Assembly (NCBI GenBank): GCA_003864495.1
Contig: PEDN01001359.1
Span: 62,001-126,000, forward strand
Source: Nemopilema nomurai
Taxonomy: Eukaryota; Cnidaria; Scyphozoa; Rhizostomeae; Rhizostomatidae
Direction: 5' to 3'
DNA length: 64,000 bases
In this document: one piece after another, positions 1-13,800 of the stretch
How the letters are laid out: each line of letters starts with the position of its first letter
Position numbering within the stretch: the first letter of the stretch is position 1
Notes under the pieces: model-generated
Told to the model about the DNA's origin: nothing
Database searches by the model: none
What the model saw: only the letters and a program-made list of their open reading frames with translations
Program-made: the position numbers and the translations under genes

Positions 1-745
1 AGAACTAAAGAACATACGAGAACTGAAACTTTGATTCTGGGCTTGCCCAATTTAGAAAGATTCATGATGCCTCTTAATGTTTAGGTTAAAGCCATTTTAA
101 ATTAGAGAAATTGAACGGCTGTGAAGAGCAAATTTACCCATGCAAATCCTACAAGTATTTGCGTTTAGTCCATATCAAATAGCAAGAATATGCCTGGAGT
201 CCTTAACCTTACTTATTACATTGCGTATCACATAATACGTTCAGTGATTCAGAAATTACCCACATTTTTCTCTTTGCACGTTTTGAGCCTATTCTGCTAT
301 TGGAGTGCCACTTTGAAACTGTGCTCCCTTTTTACATTGCCCCCTTCCCCCGTCCTCAAGTAAATCATCCTAATTAACGGAGTAATAATCAGAGACGGGT
401 TCGGCCTGCATTCATTGGTCATGTTTTGCCCGCAGCAGAGTGCATATTCTTATAAGTTGATGCTGGCTCTGCAGAGTTCTATTGTGTTCACCCTTACATA
501 TTCATCTATGCACGCGTAATCATAGCTAGCACTGTGCCAATACGATATTGTTGCTAGTTATTATTGTGCAAGTTGGAGTTGCACCCAGGATGCAAAGATC
601 CTGCCCGTGCTAACCCACGAAAGGTGCCAGGCACACAGAATAACAGATAACAAGATGCTAATAAGCTATGGTTCTATGCGCCTAATTAGCTCCATTCGTA
701 TAGTTGAGATGCTGGCTATCACGATTAGTATTGCTGTGGGATTAA

Positions 746-1002
746 CACAACAACATAACATAACAAAACATAACATAACATAACATAACATAACACATGA
801 CAGAGCACATGAACACATGACGGAACATAACGCATAACATATTTCAACATAACATAACGCACAACATAATGCACAACATAACGCATAACATAGCATATGG
901 CATAACACAAGACATAACACATAACATAGCACATAACATTACATTTTTAACATAACATAACATAACATAACATAACGTAACGTAACGTAACGTAACGTAA
1001 CA
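746..1002. repeat. TAACA pentanucleotide microsatellite with a TAACG block
   Basis: An array of CATAA/TAACA units is visible with interspersed variants (CATGA, GCACAACATAA). It passes at about 975-1000 into four or five TAACG units. Long open frames on the minus strand here, rich in Cys, Leu, Tyr and Met, are by-products of the repeat and are not genes. Confidence 0.9.
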
Positions 1003-2252
1003 AAACCTAAAATAGCAAAACAAAACTTAGGCTAAACACTTCTATACAGAATCGTATTCCACCCGAAATGATACTTTCCACACGTAATTCCGCATTACCA
1101 ACTAGTACATTGCTAATCTGGAGAATTCCGAAGCTCGCAAACAATCAATACGGTAGATGACGTCACCACCATCAAACGTTCCTATCTCATTCAAAGCTGA
1201 TACGAACATAAAAGCATGGTTCAGAACATAAAACAGAATGAAGACCAACTCTAATAACATCAGACATTTTCCGATGATTAATTGATCATTTACACAATTG
1301 TCAATTACTCATAATAGGTAACTGGAAAATACTATTTGTGCATTAGATTTAAAATTTATCAAATATACAATTTATAAAAATAATTCGATATTAATTAACT
1401 TCTCATGAGATATGTAACACTCGAATTCTTTGAATTTGACGCTATTTTGGTACGATGTATGGCTCTGACGCATTGATGAGCGGTTAGATACGAGCGATGG
1501 GCGTCCGTCGTTAATGTGATCCGGTCACATCGAGAGCTTATTTGGGGCCTAAAAGCAAAGATGGCGAGTTCCATCTCATCACGAAATCCTGCTCTTGTCG
1601 ATGTTTGGGAAACTGCTTATCGAGGCCAGTCGTGAAAGTTCGTACCCTGAAGTTTGTTGACATGCATTCAGTTAATTAGCTGGAGTAATAATGCTAACCA
1701 GTTGTAGATTTGGCTTTTCGCTTGAAGGCCTTGGGCAATATGCCCTCCTGCATCCCATCCTTCGGCGGGTTTGGTAAGTGTCGCAAATGAGCACAAACTG
1801 GGAATGGAAGAAAATATAAGGACATGCTTTTTGTAATTCGCATTTCGGATAATGGAGGTGGACCTAACCTGGGGCCTTATGGAAACGGGACTTTTCTGGC
1901 TTTCACAGTCAGGTCATTCAAAATTGGAAGTGAAGAATCATTGCTGAAATAGAGAGAAAAAGACCATTCTTGAGTGCATCCAGAAAAAAATGCCCCACCT
2001 ATTAGTCGTTATCTTATTAACGTTCGTGTAAACTAATTAGAGAAGCACTACGAGTCTAACAAAGAATGACGTTGAATTATTAAGTACCAAAATATTCTTT
2101 GGAACTTCTGGTCAACTACTATCGTTAATAACAATAAACTTTGAACAAGAATACAAGCAAAACGAACTGGCTTAGCAAGCAGAAGAAACGACAATTTGCA
2201 ATGCATATGAGAACTCCTACAGGATCAATAGATAAAAAACATAAATAGGTCA

Positions 2253-2296
2253 AGGTTAAAAGGCAAAGATTAAAAGGCAAAGGTTAAAAGGCAAAC
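2253..2296. repeat. Short tandem repeat, unit about GGTTAAAAGGCAAA
   Basis: Three adjacent copies of a 13-14 bp unit (ggttaaaaggcaaa, gattaaaaggcaaa, ggttaaaaggcaaa). They lie just downstream of the DOK stop codon, so may be in its 3' UTR. No function is implied. Confidence 0.75.
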
Positions 2297-2389
2297 CAAA
2301 AACCGTGCGTTGAGTAACAACCATGGTTTAGTCAACAATTATAAAAACAATACTTTAATACTTTGTCAAATTTAAAGTTGACAGTCAAT

Positions 2390-5300
2390 TTACGCATTCT
2401 GATATTCTGAATCTTGACGTGATAGACTCTTCACAAGAACATCGCCAGGTTTCGGCACGGGTTTCGAGGCCAAAGGCACTGTCGAATTTGGCAACTTTGT
2501 CCTTGGTGATGGAAGTGGTGGCGGCTCATCTTGCATGGAGGATGACAAAGCAGCTCGCTCTGCAGTCGTTCTCCTTTGCTTGCGACCACCAGTGCTGTTT
2601 TGCCTGGATTGAAACGGGTCTTGGTCCGGTGGACTGGACGTACTCAGGCACGCCATCTGATCAGTTGTTGACGACAGGCTGCCACAGCGGCCAACGAAGA
2701 AGCTTTCGTCCTCTGGGCTCTGCAAGCGATCCGGCAGGTTGGGAACCGACGGTTCGTGCATAGAGAGTGACCATGGGCCAAAGGACCTCCCTGCTTCACT
2801 ACCTGTACTCTGCAGACGACTAGGAGGGTTGGGTCTCTGAAAACGAAATCACAAGGCCTCTAAAGATCACGACCAAAAAGCATAAAAATCGTCAATTCAA
2901 ATTCTGAATCATATAGAATTTATTAGAAAGAGCTGCAATTGTAAGTCACAATTACCATAGGTCCAGGGTCTGCAGCATGGCGATCAAGACGATCGTAATC
3001 GGAGGAGAAAACTCTTTCCGGTCTATCAATGAAATTATACCCAGACTCATCCACTATGCCTTTATGAGCTAAACCATTAGTTCTGTCCACTTGGTCATAT
3101 GAGCTTGCTGGACAAATGTCAAGATCGTCTGGCATTTGCTTTATATATCCAGTTCTTGCTAAATGGTCGTAAGAAGGGAGGGCGATCAAAAGACACAGCC
3201 ATTGGCTTACTCGAACCTTGGCGTGAAAGCCTTGAATAATCATTGTCACCTAAGAAAAAATGGCTATAGTTACTTCAGATGTAAAATATATAATTTACTT
3301 AATTCTCCATACTTGATATTTCAACACAATAAAGCATTATCTCTTTATAAAAACATCAAAATATCTTAACTTAATATTTAAAGAAAAAGAATAGAGATAA
3401 TTTTCAATCTAAGAATAGAGATGAACAATATTTCTGATTCTCAGCAAGCAATACCACTCGGAAAACCACAAAAAGCAAGTATCTAATTTCTCTCAGTTTT
3501 ACTGTCATAATATACACAAGCAGATAGATGCCCTTGTTACATTCAATAAATGCATTCTTGGCCTACTTTTGTACCCATATTGACCATACTTATTCTTTTT
3601 CTGGCCTCTTCAAAGGTCAATAGCCATAGCTTGAACCTTCTGATTAGTAGCTTACTATATGCTTTCAAAGTTTCTTTCATATTGCTTTGAAATTTAAAAC
3701 CTTCAAATCAAGGTACTATCTTTGTAGTTTAATTTTAAAACTATTCACCAAACTTCATACCTGTTTATAAAGAATGTTGGCCTAAATTTACGTGCAACTT
3801 TTTTATTACCCATAAAATGAATTAAACGCTCCATAAAATGCTGGTTCCTAGAACAGCATATAATATCCATGAAAAATATTAACTGATAAAGAAGAAGTTT
3901 CAATTCACCTTCAAAAGCATCATTTGGCAGCTGTCCCAGTATGGAAGAATGGAGTTTATCATATGCCAGGACAATATCGTCATCAGTCACTTCAGATCTG
4001 CCACCTGAAGGGTTCAGGTCAGCTTTTGCTGCCAATCTTGCTGACACAAAAGCATCAATAGTATTAAACATTTTATCATCATCTCCTTCAAATGTGAAAA
4101 ATGCATACTTTCCCTCACCCATGGGCGATCTTCTTCCTGCCTCAAAGATGAATTGGCATGTACCTGTGCATTCATAATTTCGAATTGTATCCAAAGGCCA
4201 CATAGCAAGAACAGCCCTTGATTCCTGTAAAGCTAAAGTCAGTCCCCACTTTGTGAAATGCAGCAAACATGATTGATCCTTGGCACCAATTCTTTGCAAC
4301 TGCTTAGTGTTTGCTGCCTTTACATTAAACATTGGTCCTTTAAAATAAAGAAAAATTTAGGTAAAAGGGTAAAAAATACTGTTCATCATTGTAAAATTGC
4401 AGTTGCAGGAAACGTTTGTGTAAAATTCTGGTGGTTAAAAGTTGATGCATCTAGATGTTGTAAACAACTCAGGTTACCTTTTCTGATTGGCCTCTGGGCT
4501 CTAAATCAAATAATAATGTTTTTCTGAACGATGCTGTCCTATAGCAAATTAACATCAATTTCAAGAGTGCTCATAACTTTATTAAGAATTCGTTTTTTGA
4601 AGTGCTTTGGTTGAAGAAATTTTAACAAATTAGCAAACAAACAAACCTGTAACAGAGTAGCTCAGCTTTGTCTGCATTTGGATCTGAATGACCCAGAGAT
4701 CCAGTGTCTTTTGGTTCTTTGTAGCCAAAAACCAATGTTCAGTTTCATTGCTCACTTGAAATGCAAACTCTCTTCCTTTGAGACCAGTTCTTTTGGCAAC
4801 TTGATATTTTGGGAAAAGATCAAGGATTCTCTTTGGTTTCTGTTTGGAAGTATTTTCTTCTTTGTCAAATGCTATCAAAATGATCCTGTCTCTATTCTGT
4901 TCATCTCTCTTCAGAACAAAGTATTTTTTCTTCCATGGCTTAGTAATTGTTTTTTTCAACCAATTTTTTGAGTTTGTTTTGCTGGCTGATATGTCTAGCC
5001 ATCCCTAAAAGAGTGAATGATTCCATAGCATTTCTAAACATGAAATGCCACAGTGTCTGACATTACAATAGCATAATATTTCATTAATGTACATTTTGAC
5101 GCAGTTTTAATTGAATTTGCCTTTCAAAACTTCTGGTGTACACTTGGTGTTTCAAACAGTATCAATAATTTAAAATTGTAAATGCAAAGGACCTTGCCAC
5201 CAAAAGCCTCATAGCAAATGACAAAGAACATAGTCAAACCTTGTCATCTCCATTATAAATAGCTTAATTCTTAGAGGATGAAATGAAACATGTGACTGCA

Positions 5301-5872
5301 GCCAGCTTGTTAATTGTTTATGGCATGTCTTGTAGTTATCAAAACTTATTGATTGATGTGGAAAGCGAAATTATTCTATAATATGTTCTTATATATACCC
5401 TGTGGTGTTAAAATACCCTGAATGTACTGTTGAATACATGTAAATAGTGGCTAGCTAAATCTCACTGTCTATTTGGTGTTTGGTGAGTTGGTTGCATACA
5501 AAAATATACAAAACAAGATTTTGTAAAAAAAATTATCAGTTATGAAAAGCGTCTTTTCACCAATGCAAGTTCATTTTTAAACGGAGACAATAAATTTGCA
5601 AAGCACAAGCCTTTATATGGATAACTAGAACTTCTTAATCTTATTCGCTGTAAAAGTTATAGTTTATGGCTACGATTAGACCACCCAGTTCTAAGAAGCA
5701 TTTATAAAGGCATATTTTAATCATTCCCCCTAACTTTGATGAAATACCTTGCGTACATTTCACATGTAAACAAGCCATAACCAAAAGAGTCTCTTCCTGT
5801 GCGCACTTGGCAAGTCCGAAGGGCCTAACCATTCCAATGTGAGGCCTTACTCACCTGGTGAATATCTTCCAT
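2390..5872 (-). CDS. DOK-family docking protein (PH + IRS-type PTB + Tyr-motif tail)
   Basis: Docking (DOK) proteins are cytoplasmic adaptors that bind phosphotyrosine receptors and recruit RasGAP-type partners. Exons, read leftward: 5872-5855 (MEDIHQ), 5004-4647, 4337-3909, 3249-2956 and 2836-2390, all with GT-AG borders. Exon 2 begins GWLDIS and forms the PH domain (about residues 7-120, with KPWKKKYFVLKRDE). Exon 3 is a PTB domain with WPLDTIRNY and FEAGRRSPMGEGKY, the typical pTyr-binding core. Exon 4 carries repeated YxxLxR-like sites (YSRLSR, YDHLAR, YDQVDR, YNFIDR, YDRLDR), likely kinase and SH2 sites. The last exon is Ser/Pro-rich with PPPLPSPRTK. Total is about 514 residues; DOK1 has 481. 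Exon 4 stays in frame only if one base is dropped from the gggaggg stretch at 3176-3182, or if an inner acceptor (exon start 3158) is used. The family call is firm; the subtype is not. Confidence 0.85.
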
Positions 5873-7823
5873 TGCCTATATCTTTGTCCTTTAGGCCTTC
5901 TTGGTAGTAAAGTTAGATAACAAACATAACCATTCAGTCCTCCTATGAATATTTTCATTTACGACTTTCCGGTGATTGTAAAATCTGAACTGAAATCTTA
6001 GCAGACAGTTCAAGGTGACTTCCGTAAGCTCCTTCGCACTAACCATTCATTCGCAAAGGGCAAGTGTCATAATCATCATGTCTGATTTTCGTTCAGACGC
6101 AAGGGGGGAGCGCTTTTCCCGTACTAGATTTTGATGTCAATATAGTCAGTGAAATTCTATAGGATGAGAAAAGGGCCTAAAATAAGACGGAGTTTTAATA
6201 GCGTTGGAAAAAGTAAGGCGAGAAGAATACTGGCAAATGAATAATACAAGGGTAGGCAAACATTCAATTTATATCTTCAAAATTACAAAGCACAAACTTT
6301 ATAATTTTTGTATGAAATACAGTTTTCATAAAGGAGAAGTAGTGAAGAAATCGAAGGCTATGATAAGGTAAAAATATTAGCTCAAACGTCACATGTAAAT
6401 GAGATTTGAACAAATAAATATTTGAAATGTACCTTCTTATTCATTTTGTTCTAATCAAAATATTGCTATTAGATTTTTATGGGATTAGGAATGCTTCCTT
6501 TATAGGTGATTAAGCATATTAAACAGCCATTAGATGGCAATATGGTATAACAACTAAAGTGGCAAAGATTGTAAACAAAAAGAAAAAGCCAAACTTCAGT
6601 TGGCAAACAGGGCAGCGAACTCCTCGGTGCTTTTAAGTGAGGCTAGCATTATGTTTGTTGTCGAAAAGTAATATCGGGTATTACAATCCACTCTATCACG
6701 AAGTCAAAAAATCTATGACAAAGTTCTAATGCAGCAGTCTACACAATTTGTCGCGATTTACCAAAATATGTAGAAATCTTAAATAACTCTTAAATTATAC
6801 ATTAGTTTCCGGTTAAATCTGAGGCATGGTAAAGCATCGGGTAAAAACCTATAGCAGATTGCAACCAGCAATCGGCAAGCTCTGAACAGATTCATTGGTA
6901 GGGGTGGGGGTGGTGCACATTTTTCATCAGCAACATGGGATTCCTTAGCTAAGGATACAGATAGCACCAGCTACTGTTAGAAAAATTGGGCAAAATCATC
7001 AGCACATATATTGATGTTGCAAAAGAAACTCATTTTAGAAAGGCATAGAGTTTACTCCTTATATTAACTTTCATTTCATAGCATTTACAGAAGTTTAGAG
7101 CAAGTACTGCCCTACCCAACGCTGATTCTATTCCATCCCTCTGCCGCACTTTCCATAACAAGAATTACTAATTTAAATGATTCATCGTTGGAATAGTATT
7201 CACCTGCAGCATGGGGAACCTAAGAACATAGAAACAGGGTATTTATGCCAGCTCTCACTCGAGCTGTTTTTTTGTCAACAGCTTCAGTATAGAATTCCAT
7301 GGCACCTGAATTTTCTAGTATGCCCTTCCACTCACATATCCTATCGCAATTTAATACGAGCATCCTTCGTTTCATTCAAAAAGATATTCTAAGAGAATTT
7401 GGAAAGATAGACTCTGCTCATCGTAAAGATGCCGAGCCCACTATAAATCCAGAGCTGTTTTGTTAAATTATCCTAATTTCGAAGCCGATAGATTGTGTCA
7501 CTTACGAAACTAATAGGCCTCTTAATTCTTTTACTTCAACGTCACTATAGAAGGGTTTATGAAATCTGTAGTAAAATTCGGCTTCGAACTGTTTTGATTC
7601 TTTTCCACGGCCAGCTCGGTTCATCGGCCGGGTTCTACGGAAAATCTCGAAAATATCTACTTTGATGTTTTTCAGCCGTCCAAGCTTTGAATACGAGCTG
7701 GCAAATTTCACACTTGATCAGTCAAAGTGGACGTGTGTATTTGCGTGTACTTTGGTACATTTGAATTATATCGGCGCATTTTCTGAGCATTAATTCATCT
7801 CGCTTACAAACCCTAGCCAGGTA
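5873..7823. other. Intergenic region between DOK and EDEM3
   Basis: AT-rich sequence with no recognisable coding exon. It should hold the DOK promoter (right of 5872) and the EDEM3 3' UTR. A minus-strand frame at 7502-7711 follows a possible donor (CGG|gtaggt) at the end of the EDEM3 CDS, but I cannot support it as an exon. A short G-rich run lies at 6898-6914. Confidence 0.5.
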
Positions 7824-10800
7824 CTACCTACCCGGTCGATTCGATTCTTTCGGTGAGTTCGAATTGACGTCATCAACAACGTCAACAGGCTTTGTGTCTT
7901 GTGAGGGTGACTGGTCCTTTGATTGGTCAGTCGATTCTTCTTTCATTTCCGCAGCTTCCAGCTTTTCCATATCATTGCGAACTTTAATAGCAACATTTGA
8001 GAACATTTCGAGCTGCTCTGGTGAAGAAAAACACCCTGCTCCCGTACAAATGACCGGTTCTTTCTCATTATTTGCTCCGGCATTCTCACCCCTGGATTCA
8101 TAATGTCCCCTCTCCTTGTCACCAAAGTCAGCATTAACTTTGTCAGCAGCGTCATGTTTTCGCTGACCCACATACCCCTTCACGTCTACAGTCTTGTCAC
8201 TCACCCCAGCCTCTTTGAAGCCCCTGTCTCCTTTTATAGGCACCTGACTATCCTCAGCAGCCCCACTAGATGCTGCTTTGTTCAATGTTTCACTTGAAAC
8301 ATTGTTTCTCTCTTTAATACTCTGTTCTTCGTTAGTTTCTTTCTTGTCATCTTGTGAGTCTGCAGCTGCATCAACACTGTCACTCTTCTCAACGCTGCTG
8401 AGACGATCCTTGTCGATTTCCAAAGAGCTTTCCTGAAAAGGGATGATCCGGGTCACCACACGAACCTCGCTTGCATGGTCCGTTCCATCCTCGTTTTCGT
8501 AAGTAGTAAATGTTGTCTCGTAGGTCACCAATTTTCCTTCGTCATTTTTTCCAATGTGAGTTTCAACTTGGGTCTTGACCTGAAAAACATGCCGGTATTC
8601 AAGACAACCGAAACTTTAATGAAGACGACTAAATGTGAACAATACCCAAAGATACAATATGAAAGCTCTAGCATTGCATCATGTATTTCGAAAAAACAAT
8701 CGTGCATTGAGTAAGGTATAGCAAAGAAAAAGGGTTTGATGAAGCCAAGATGGAAGAAGGACGGCAAAGCTCCTTTCGAACTTCTGCATTTTCTCGTCCG
8801 TAGAACTGCAAGCTAAAGGCAAAATCGAATTAACTTACAATTCTACCATCGACAGTGACAACTTTCGGCTTCTTCTCCATCGACGATTCCATCTTATCCA
8901 GAACGTGATCTTCAGTTGTCTTATTTTCATCTTGCGAGTCAATCAAATCAACTTTATCATTAGTTGTTTTGGCCTGAGAAGCCTTTTCATCACTATTTAC
9001 AAATTCTTCCTCGGTCTCCCCAACTTTCTTGCCTGTGGCTTCGTCGCTTCCTTCTTGGTCGGAATTAGACGATTCTGAAGTCGAAAAATCAAAGTTTCAT
9101 ACAGATTCCATCATTCTTTAAAATATCATTTTTAATGACGGGTGATTTTACATCTGCTGCTCTAAAGCTATGTCTTTAAAAGGACATAACATCGTTCAAA
9201 CGAAGCATGTCACGAAATGTTTTCCAAATAATGCATTAAGCTGCATAATTAAACGAGTGACTTCGAGAAGGGAGATCTATGCATCTGTAAGTTACAATTT
9301 ATAGGGACGATGAGACAGAAATCACAGACATTATGTGTTGAATTTTACTGGACATAACGTCTGTTATGCAAAATTTGACAGAAGTCATTACTAGTTAAGC
9401 ATTGAATATATTTGAAAGTGAAAAAACATTGAACAGAATCAATCGTTAAGCAAAAATTAGAAATCAGGAAGACAAATTTCGACCAAAAGATGGATCTTTG
9501 GTAAAAAAATTTTGTTCAATGGTGGACGTTGAAGATTGGGTGTTGATTGTAAATAAGGCAAAGCATGATCCCCTAAAAAAGCTCTGATATGGTTATAAAG
9601 ACTAGCAAAATTTGACAAAAGCGCACAAGAGGTACAGAAGGTACAGAAAAGCAAAGATAAGTCAGGAAACTAGAATTACCTTTCTTCAAAACTTTTGCTG
9701 CCAGGCGAACCTCCAGGCGAATGTTGTTTTTCTCGACTGATTCCTTCGCGTAATGTCTCACCACGTCTCCTTCCTTGCGGAAGAGAAACACGGATGGGAT
9801 GGAGACATCTTCAGAATGACTATCACCACTCATGGCAAACATCGGCTGGTCTGCTGAAGTGTTTTCATTGTTATCTGGAAATGAAGACAGCGAATAAATT
9901 ACGCAAACGAGCCTTGGTAAATGCGCCAGAAAGAATTAAGTGATTTCATTTCCAGCAACGACGAACGTCCTTGAATTAACAGCAGCGGCAAACTAAGAAT
10001 TAATCAGGGTAAAAATGTCTAAGAGACCTATAAATGTTTAGTCAGTTGTTGTGTATTGATAAAAAAGAGCAAAACAAATAGAAACAGAAACTCCTTCAAA
10101 AATAGTGATTTCAAAAGTTGCTGTTAAAAATGAGCTCATGTATAGCAAACTAAAACTAACTACGACCAGGTTGAAGATTAAGACTAGTATTTACAGTCAA
10201 GGCAGACTACTTACCAATGATAATGACTCCTACTGCACCATGACTTTGAGCACGTCTTACCTAAACAACAGAGGAAACATCTTAGCTGAAGGCCGATATT
10301 TCTCACCAGAAGACCCATTAAATTGTCATCAGTGATAAGGCTTCGAAACTTGTAAATGCAACGAATACACCAAAGGGAACACAAAACTGTAAATTGGAAA
10401 TACTGCCATCGCAATCACAAGATTTGTGTACGTTCTCTCACCTTGTCGATGAACATGCAACCTCCTCGCTGAGCGATGACAATGCGGTCTTGAAAATCAT
10501 CTCCATTTTCTACCTCACTGCAAGCATTGTATGGAACAGCTTCTACAACCTCTCCAGTGATCTATAATAAACGTTTGAGAGAGTTTTTTATCTTAAACAT
10601 AATCTAAGGATAAACTAGATACAAGTATGCTGAGAAATATTTAGCTGCGACGATAATAGAAGCTGGCAAGCTCTTGGATCCCTCTGCATACCGAATTGCA
10701 AGGTGTTGTGCACTTCGCGATAGGGCCTAGTAAAGGTCTTAGAAAACATACCCCAGGGTGACTCGAAATGTCCAGTCCAAACTGGGCGGCGCCGGCACCA

Positions 10801-13800
10801 TAATAAACGTCGCCGTTGAAAGGAGGAGACACCAGCTGAACCACTCGAGGTTTGGGTGCTGCAGCTGCAAAATTGAAGTCGAGGCTTATAAAGGCTGTTG
10901 TTATAAGGGTATAGAGCATAAGCCGAGAAGAGATTATTTAGAAAAACATGTTTCCACAATGACATTTCTCATCGACACTATAAAGTGGCTGTACCAAAGC
11001 AGAGACTGCTTTTTCAAAAATCAATTTACTGACGAAACAATATTGTATCTGAAGCTATAAATCACCTTTTGAAAAGCTTTTGGGTTGATCTACTAAGAAA
11101 TTCTAAATGGAAATTTTCTGATCTTACGTCACAGATTGGTAAGATTGAAGTTACCTTGCTCGAACCCTCTGTTCTTCGACACTTGAATCATATCTTGCAT
11201 GAATTTGATGCCATCAGCTGCATCTTCGGATGTAATTGCCTAGATAGCAAAAGGTTCTTGACATTATCTCAATTTGATTAAACAGCAATCCAGCATTATA
11301 TGGAAAATCTATTTAAAAGCAAACTAAGGAGAAAAGCAAGACAATTTTGACTGTAACCTAAAAGCATTAATGTTCAACATTTTTATGAAAATTTTAAATT
11401 GGAGCATATTACAAGAAGAATGATGCAAAGAGGATAACTGCATACAGCCGAAATTTAGACGTTAGAAACGAATTCACAAATCAGTTTCCCACAAAAAAGT
11501 CATTTAATTCAAAACTCACCGTCCCAGCTTGGTGGATGAGTTGGACTTTTCCGTCACTTGTCTGGAGAACATTAATCCCCATTTCTTTTAGCAACTGAAG
11601 ATGATCGGTGTTGCCAACCTGGAAGTGTTCAGCACGAAGCTTTGGTTCTCTAAAATTGAAGAGAAGAAGATATACTTTTCGTTGTTTAGTAGCCAATGGT
11701 ATAGAAATTGCTGAATATTTCTACATGATTTTAAGAAAGAGCACGCAACAAAATATGGCACAAAACATCACGATTACGTAGAAAGTCAGAGATTAAATTA
11801 AACTAAAACATGCGTGGTCTCTGATATACTTCTAGGACAGGAAATGCGAAACCGAGGACAAAGAGACTTGTTTCAGCTGTATTGATAATGAGACAAGAAA
11901 CGAATACATAGAAAAAACAGCCACGTCTTTAGAGAGTGACATTAGATACAATTTCTACTAAATGTCTGTGAACATTTGCTCTAATTAACGTTTTGCACAA
12001 GGTGCAAAATCCCCTCACCCATCAAACAATATTGTGTAGCGCAAAAGTGAATAATCCTACAAGCATATGTGATGGATTCTCATATAGCTACGGATTTCAT
12101 CTAACGATCAAACATTGTTTAAGGCGGCAAGGGGGTTGCAACCACCAAAGAGACACATAAATAGAACGGGGGTCAAAAAATCACAAAATTGTCGTGGTGC
12201 TCCAACTTTTGGTAGAAAGAGATTTGTAGATTGTTAGACAAAAAAGATCATAGGAAGATCAAGGAACTCATATGTCACATTACTATATCATATTGAAAAA
12301 GGGACAATGCTTTGAGAATGCCAAAACTGTGGTTCCGCTGTACCTTAATGCTTTGAAAAATAGCTTTACCTATTAGGGTCGAAACTGAAGGTGGCATCGG
12401 CTTGTTTTGTCTCCGGGTTCGATGCACACATAGGGGGGCCAGCTGCGGGCCTTTTGTAGCCTTTGCGGACTATCCTGGCGAATTCACGCATGCTGAACCG
12501 GTCCTTTGCATCGTTAGGGCACGTGGACTGCGACTCATTCTCCTCCACAGCAGATTTTTGGCTGTTCACCTTAGTCTTATTCTGTAAAAGAGCGAAAGAG
12601 AAATATTACAAACGACTACTGCGCAGCGTAAAAGTGCGTCAGCTAAAAGGCTTACACACTATCTAGAAGAAAATCTTGCTGTCAAATTTCACTAGGAAAG
12701 TCGCTGTCTGAAAAAACTAGCTCGGTGACTTGAAGAAAACTTGAAGAAAAACAATGGGCTCATCAGAAAGGGAACAAAGTGCACGAATATAGGGAATGAG
12801 TTTAGGGTTCAAGAAGAGCACAAGGTTTAGTGTAAATAAGACGTCTTGGTCTCCTTCGCCCTACGAAATTGATTTGAATGAAGGATGTGTGAAAGCGTTG
12901 AAGTCGCTGCATCATGTCGTCAAAGCGAGGCATAAATGCAAGGAAAATGTTTCTGTAAGGGAGGTTAAAAACGATCGGAACTCACAAGCTACGAAGTGGG
13001 TTTTTGGGAAATTCTCGTACATCATAACGTCACATATTTTCAATTTACGTTGACAACATTTCAGAAACATCACTTTTAAAGTTGATCATTTGCACACAAA
13101 AATTTGATATAATTTTAAACTAACTGCCTTACCTTCATGGCTAATTGGAGGTGGGAAAAATAACTATGGTGTATAGTATTTAGGTTGAAGAGTTCGTGTC
13201 TTTGACCAGATATTTTACAGACGGCAGGATCAAAGATAATAAATTGCTTGAACTTATATTCGACATAATTAAGAAAATTAAAGATAAAGGCTTTTATACC
13301 AATTACATGTTATGTGTAGGCTAAAAGCTGAAATGAAGGGCTTCGAATAGGCTTCCAAAATGAGGTTAATTTTGAGTCGAGGTTGTGTGCCAACCGATAC
13401 TAAAGGAAAGCTTGAAGATCCGGACAAACCTGGATAACTTTGGATTGAGCCTTGTCGAATTTGACATTCCCCAAACTCAGGGGCAGCAAATGAGCTTCCG
13501 TTGTGAATATAAAGTTGTGGATGTTCAAGATTCGATCGGAGTCGTCGGAAAACAATAGATAAAGATATTTGAATGTTTCGGCTAGAACATATGAATCCAT
13601 TCTGCAACAAAGAAAATAAGGTATTTTCATTGAACAAAAACATCTATTGTCCACACATCATTGCAATTCAACATTGCAAATATCTGTCTTAAAATATGTT
13701 ATTTTGTTTGTCTTTAGTCCTAAGCCTCTTTCCACTAAAATATCAAGGGAAGCCACTATTTCTTGGCAGTACTAATACTTTCTTGAATTTTTCCTAAAGA

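Larger units (their letters stand above)
1..2389. other. Intergenic region without a recognised gene
   Basis: No reading frame here has protein-like composition or matches a family I recognise. It holds the TAACA-type array at about 746-1002 and a short tandem repeat at 2253-2296. The rest is AT-rich unique-looking sequence. Its right part should contain the 3' UTR of the leftward DOK gene. Confidence 0.6.

Noticed and set aside
666..934. Minus-strand frames rich in Cys, Leu, Tyr and Met
   Set aside because: They translate the TAACA-type microsatellite and have no other support.
12796..13053. Plus-strand frame inside EDEM3
   Set aside because: It lies opposite an EDEM3 intron, has no family resemblance and no splice partners.
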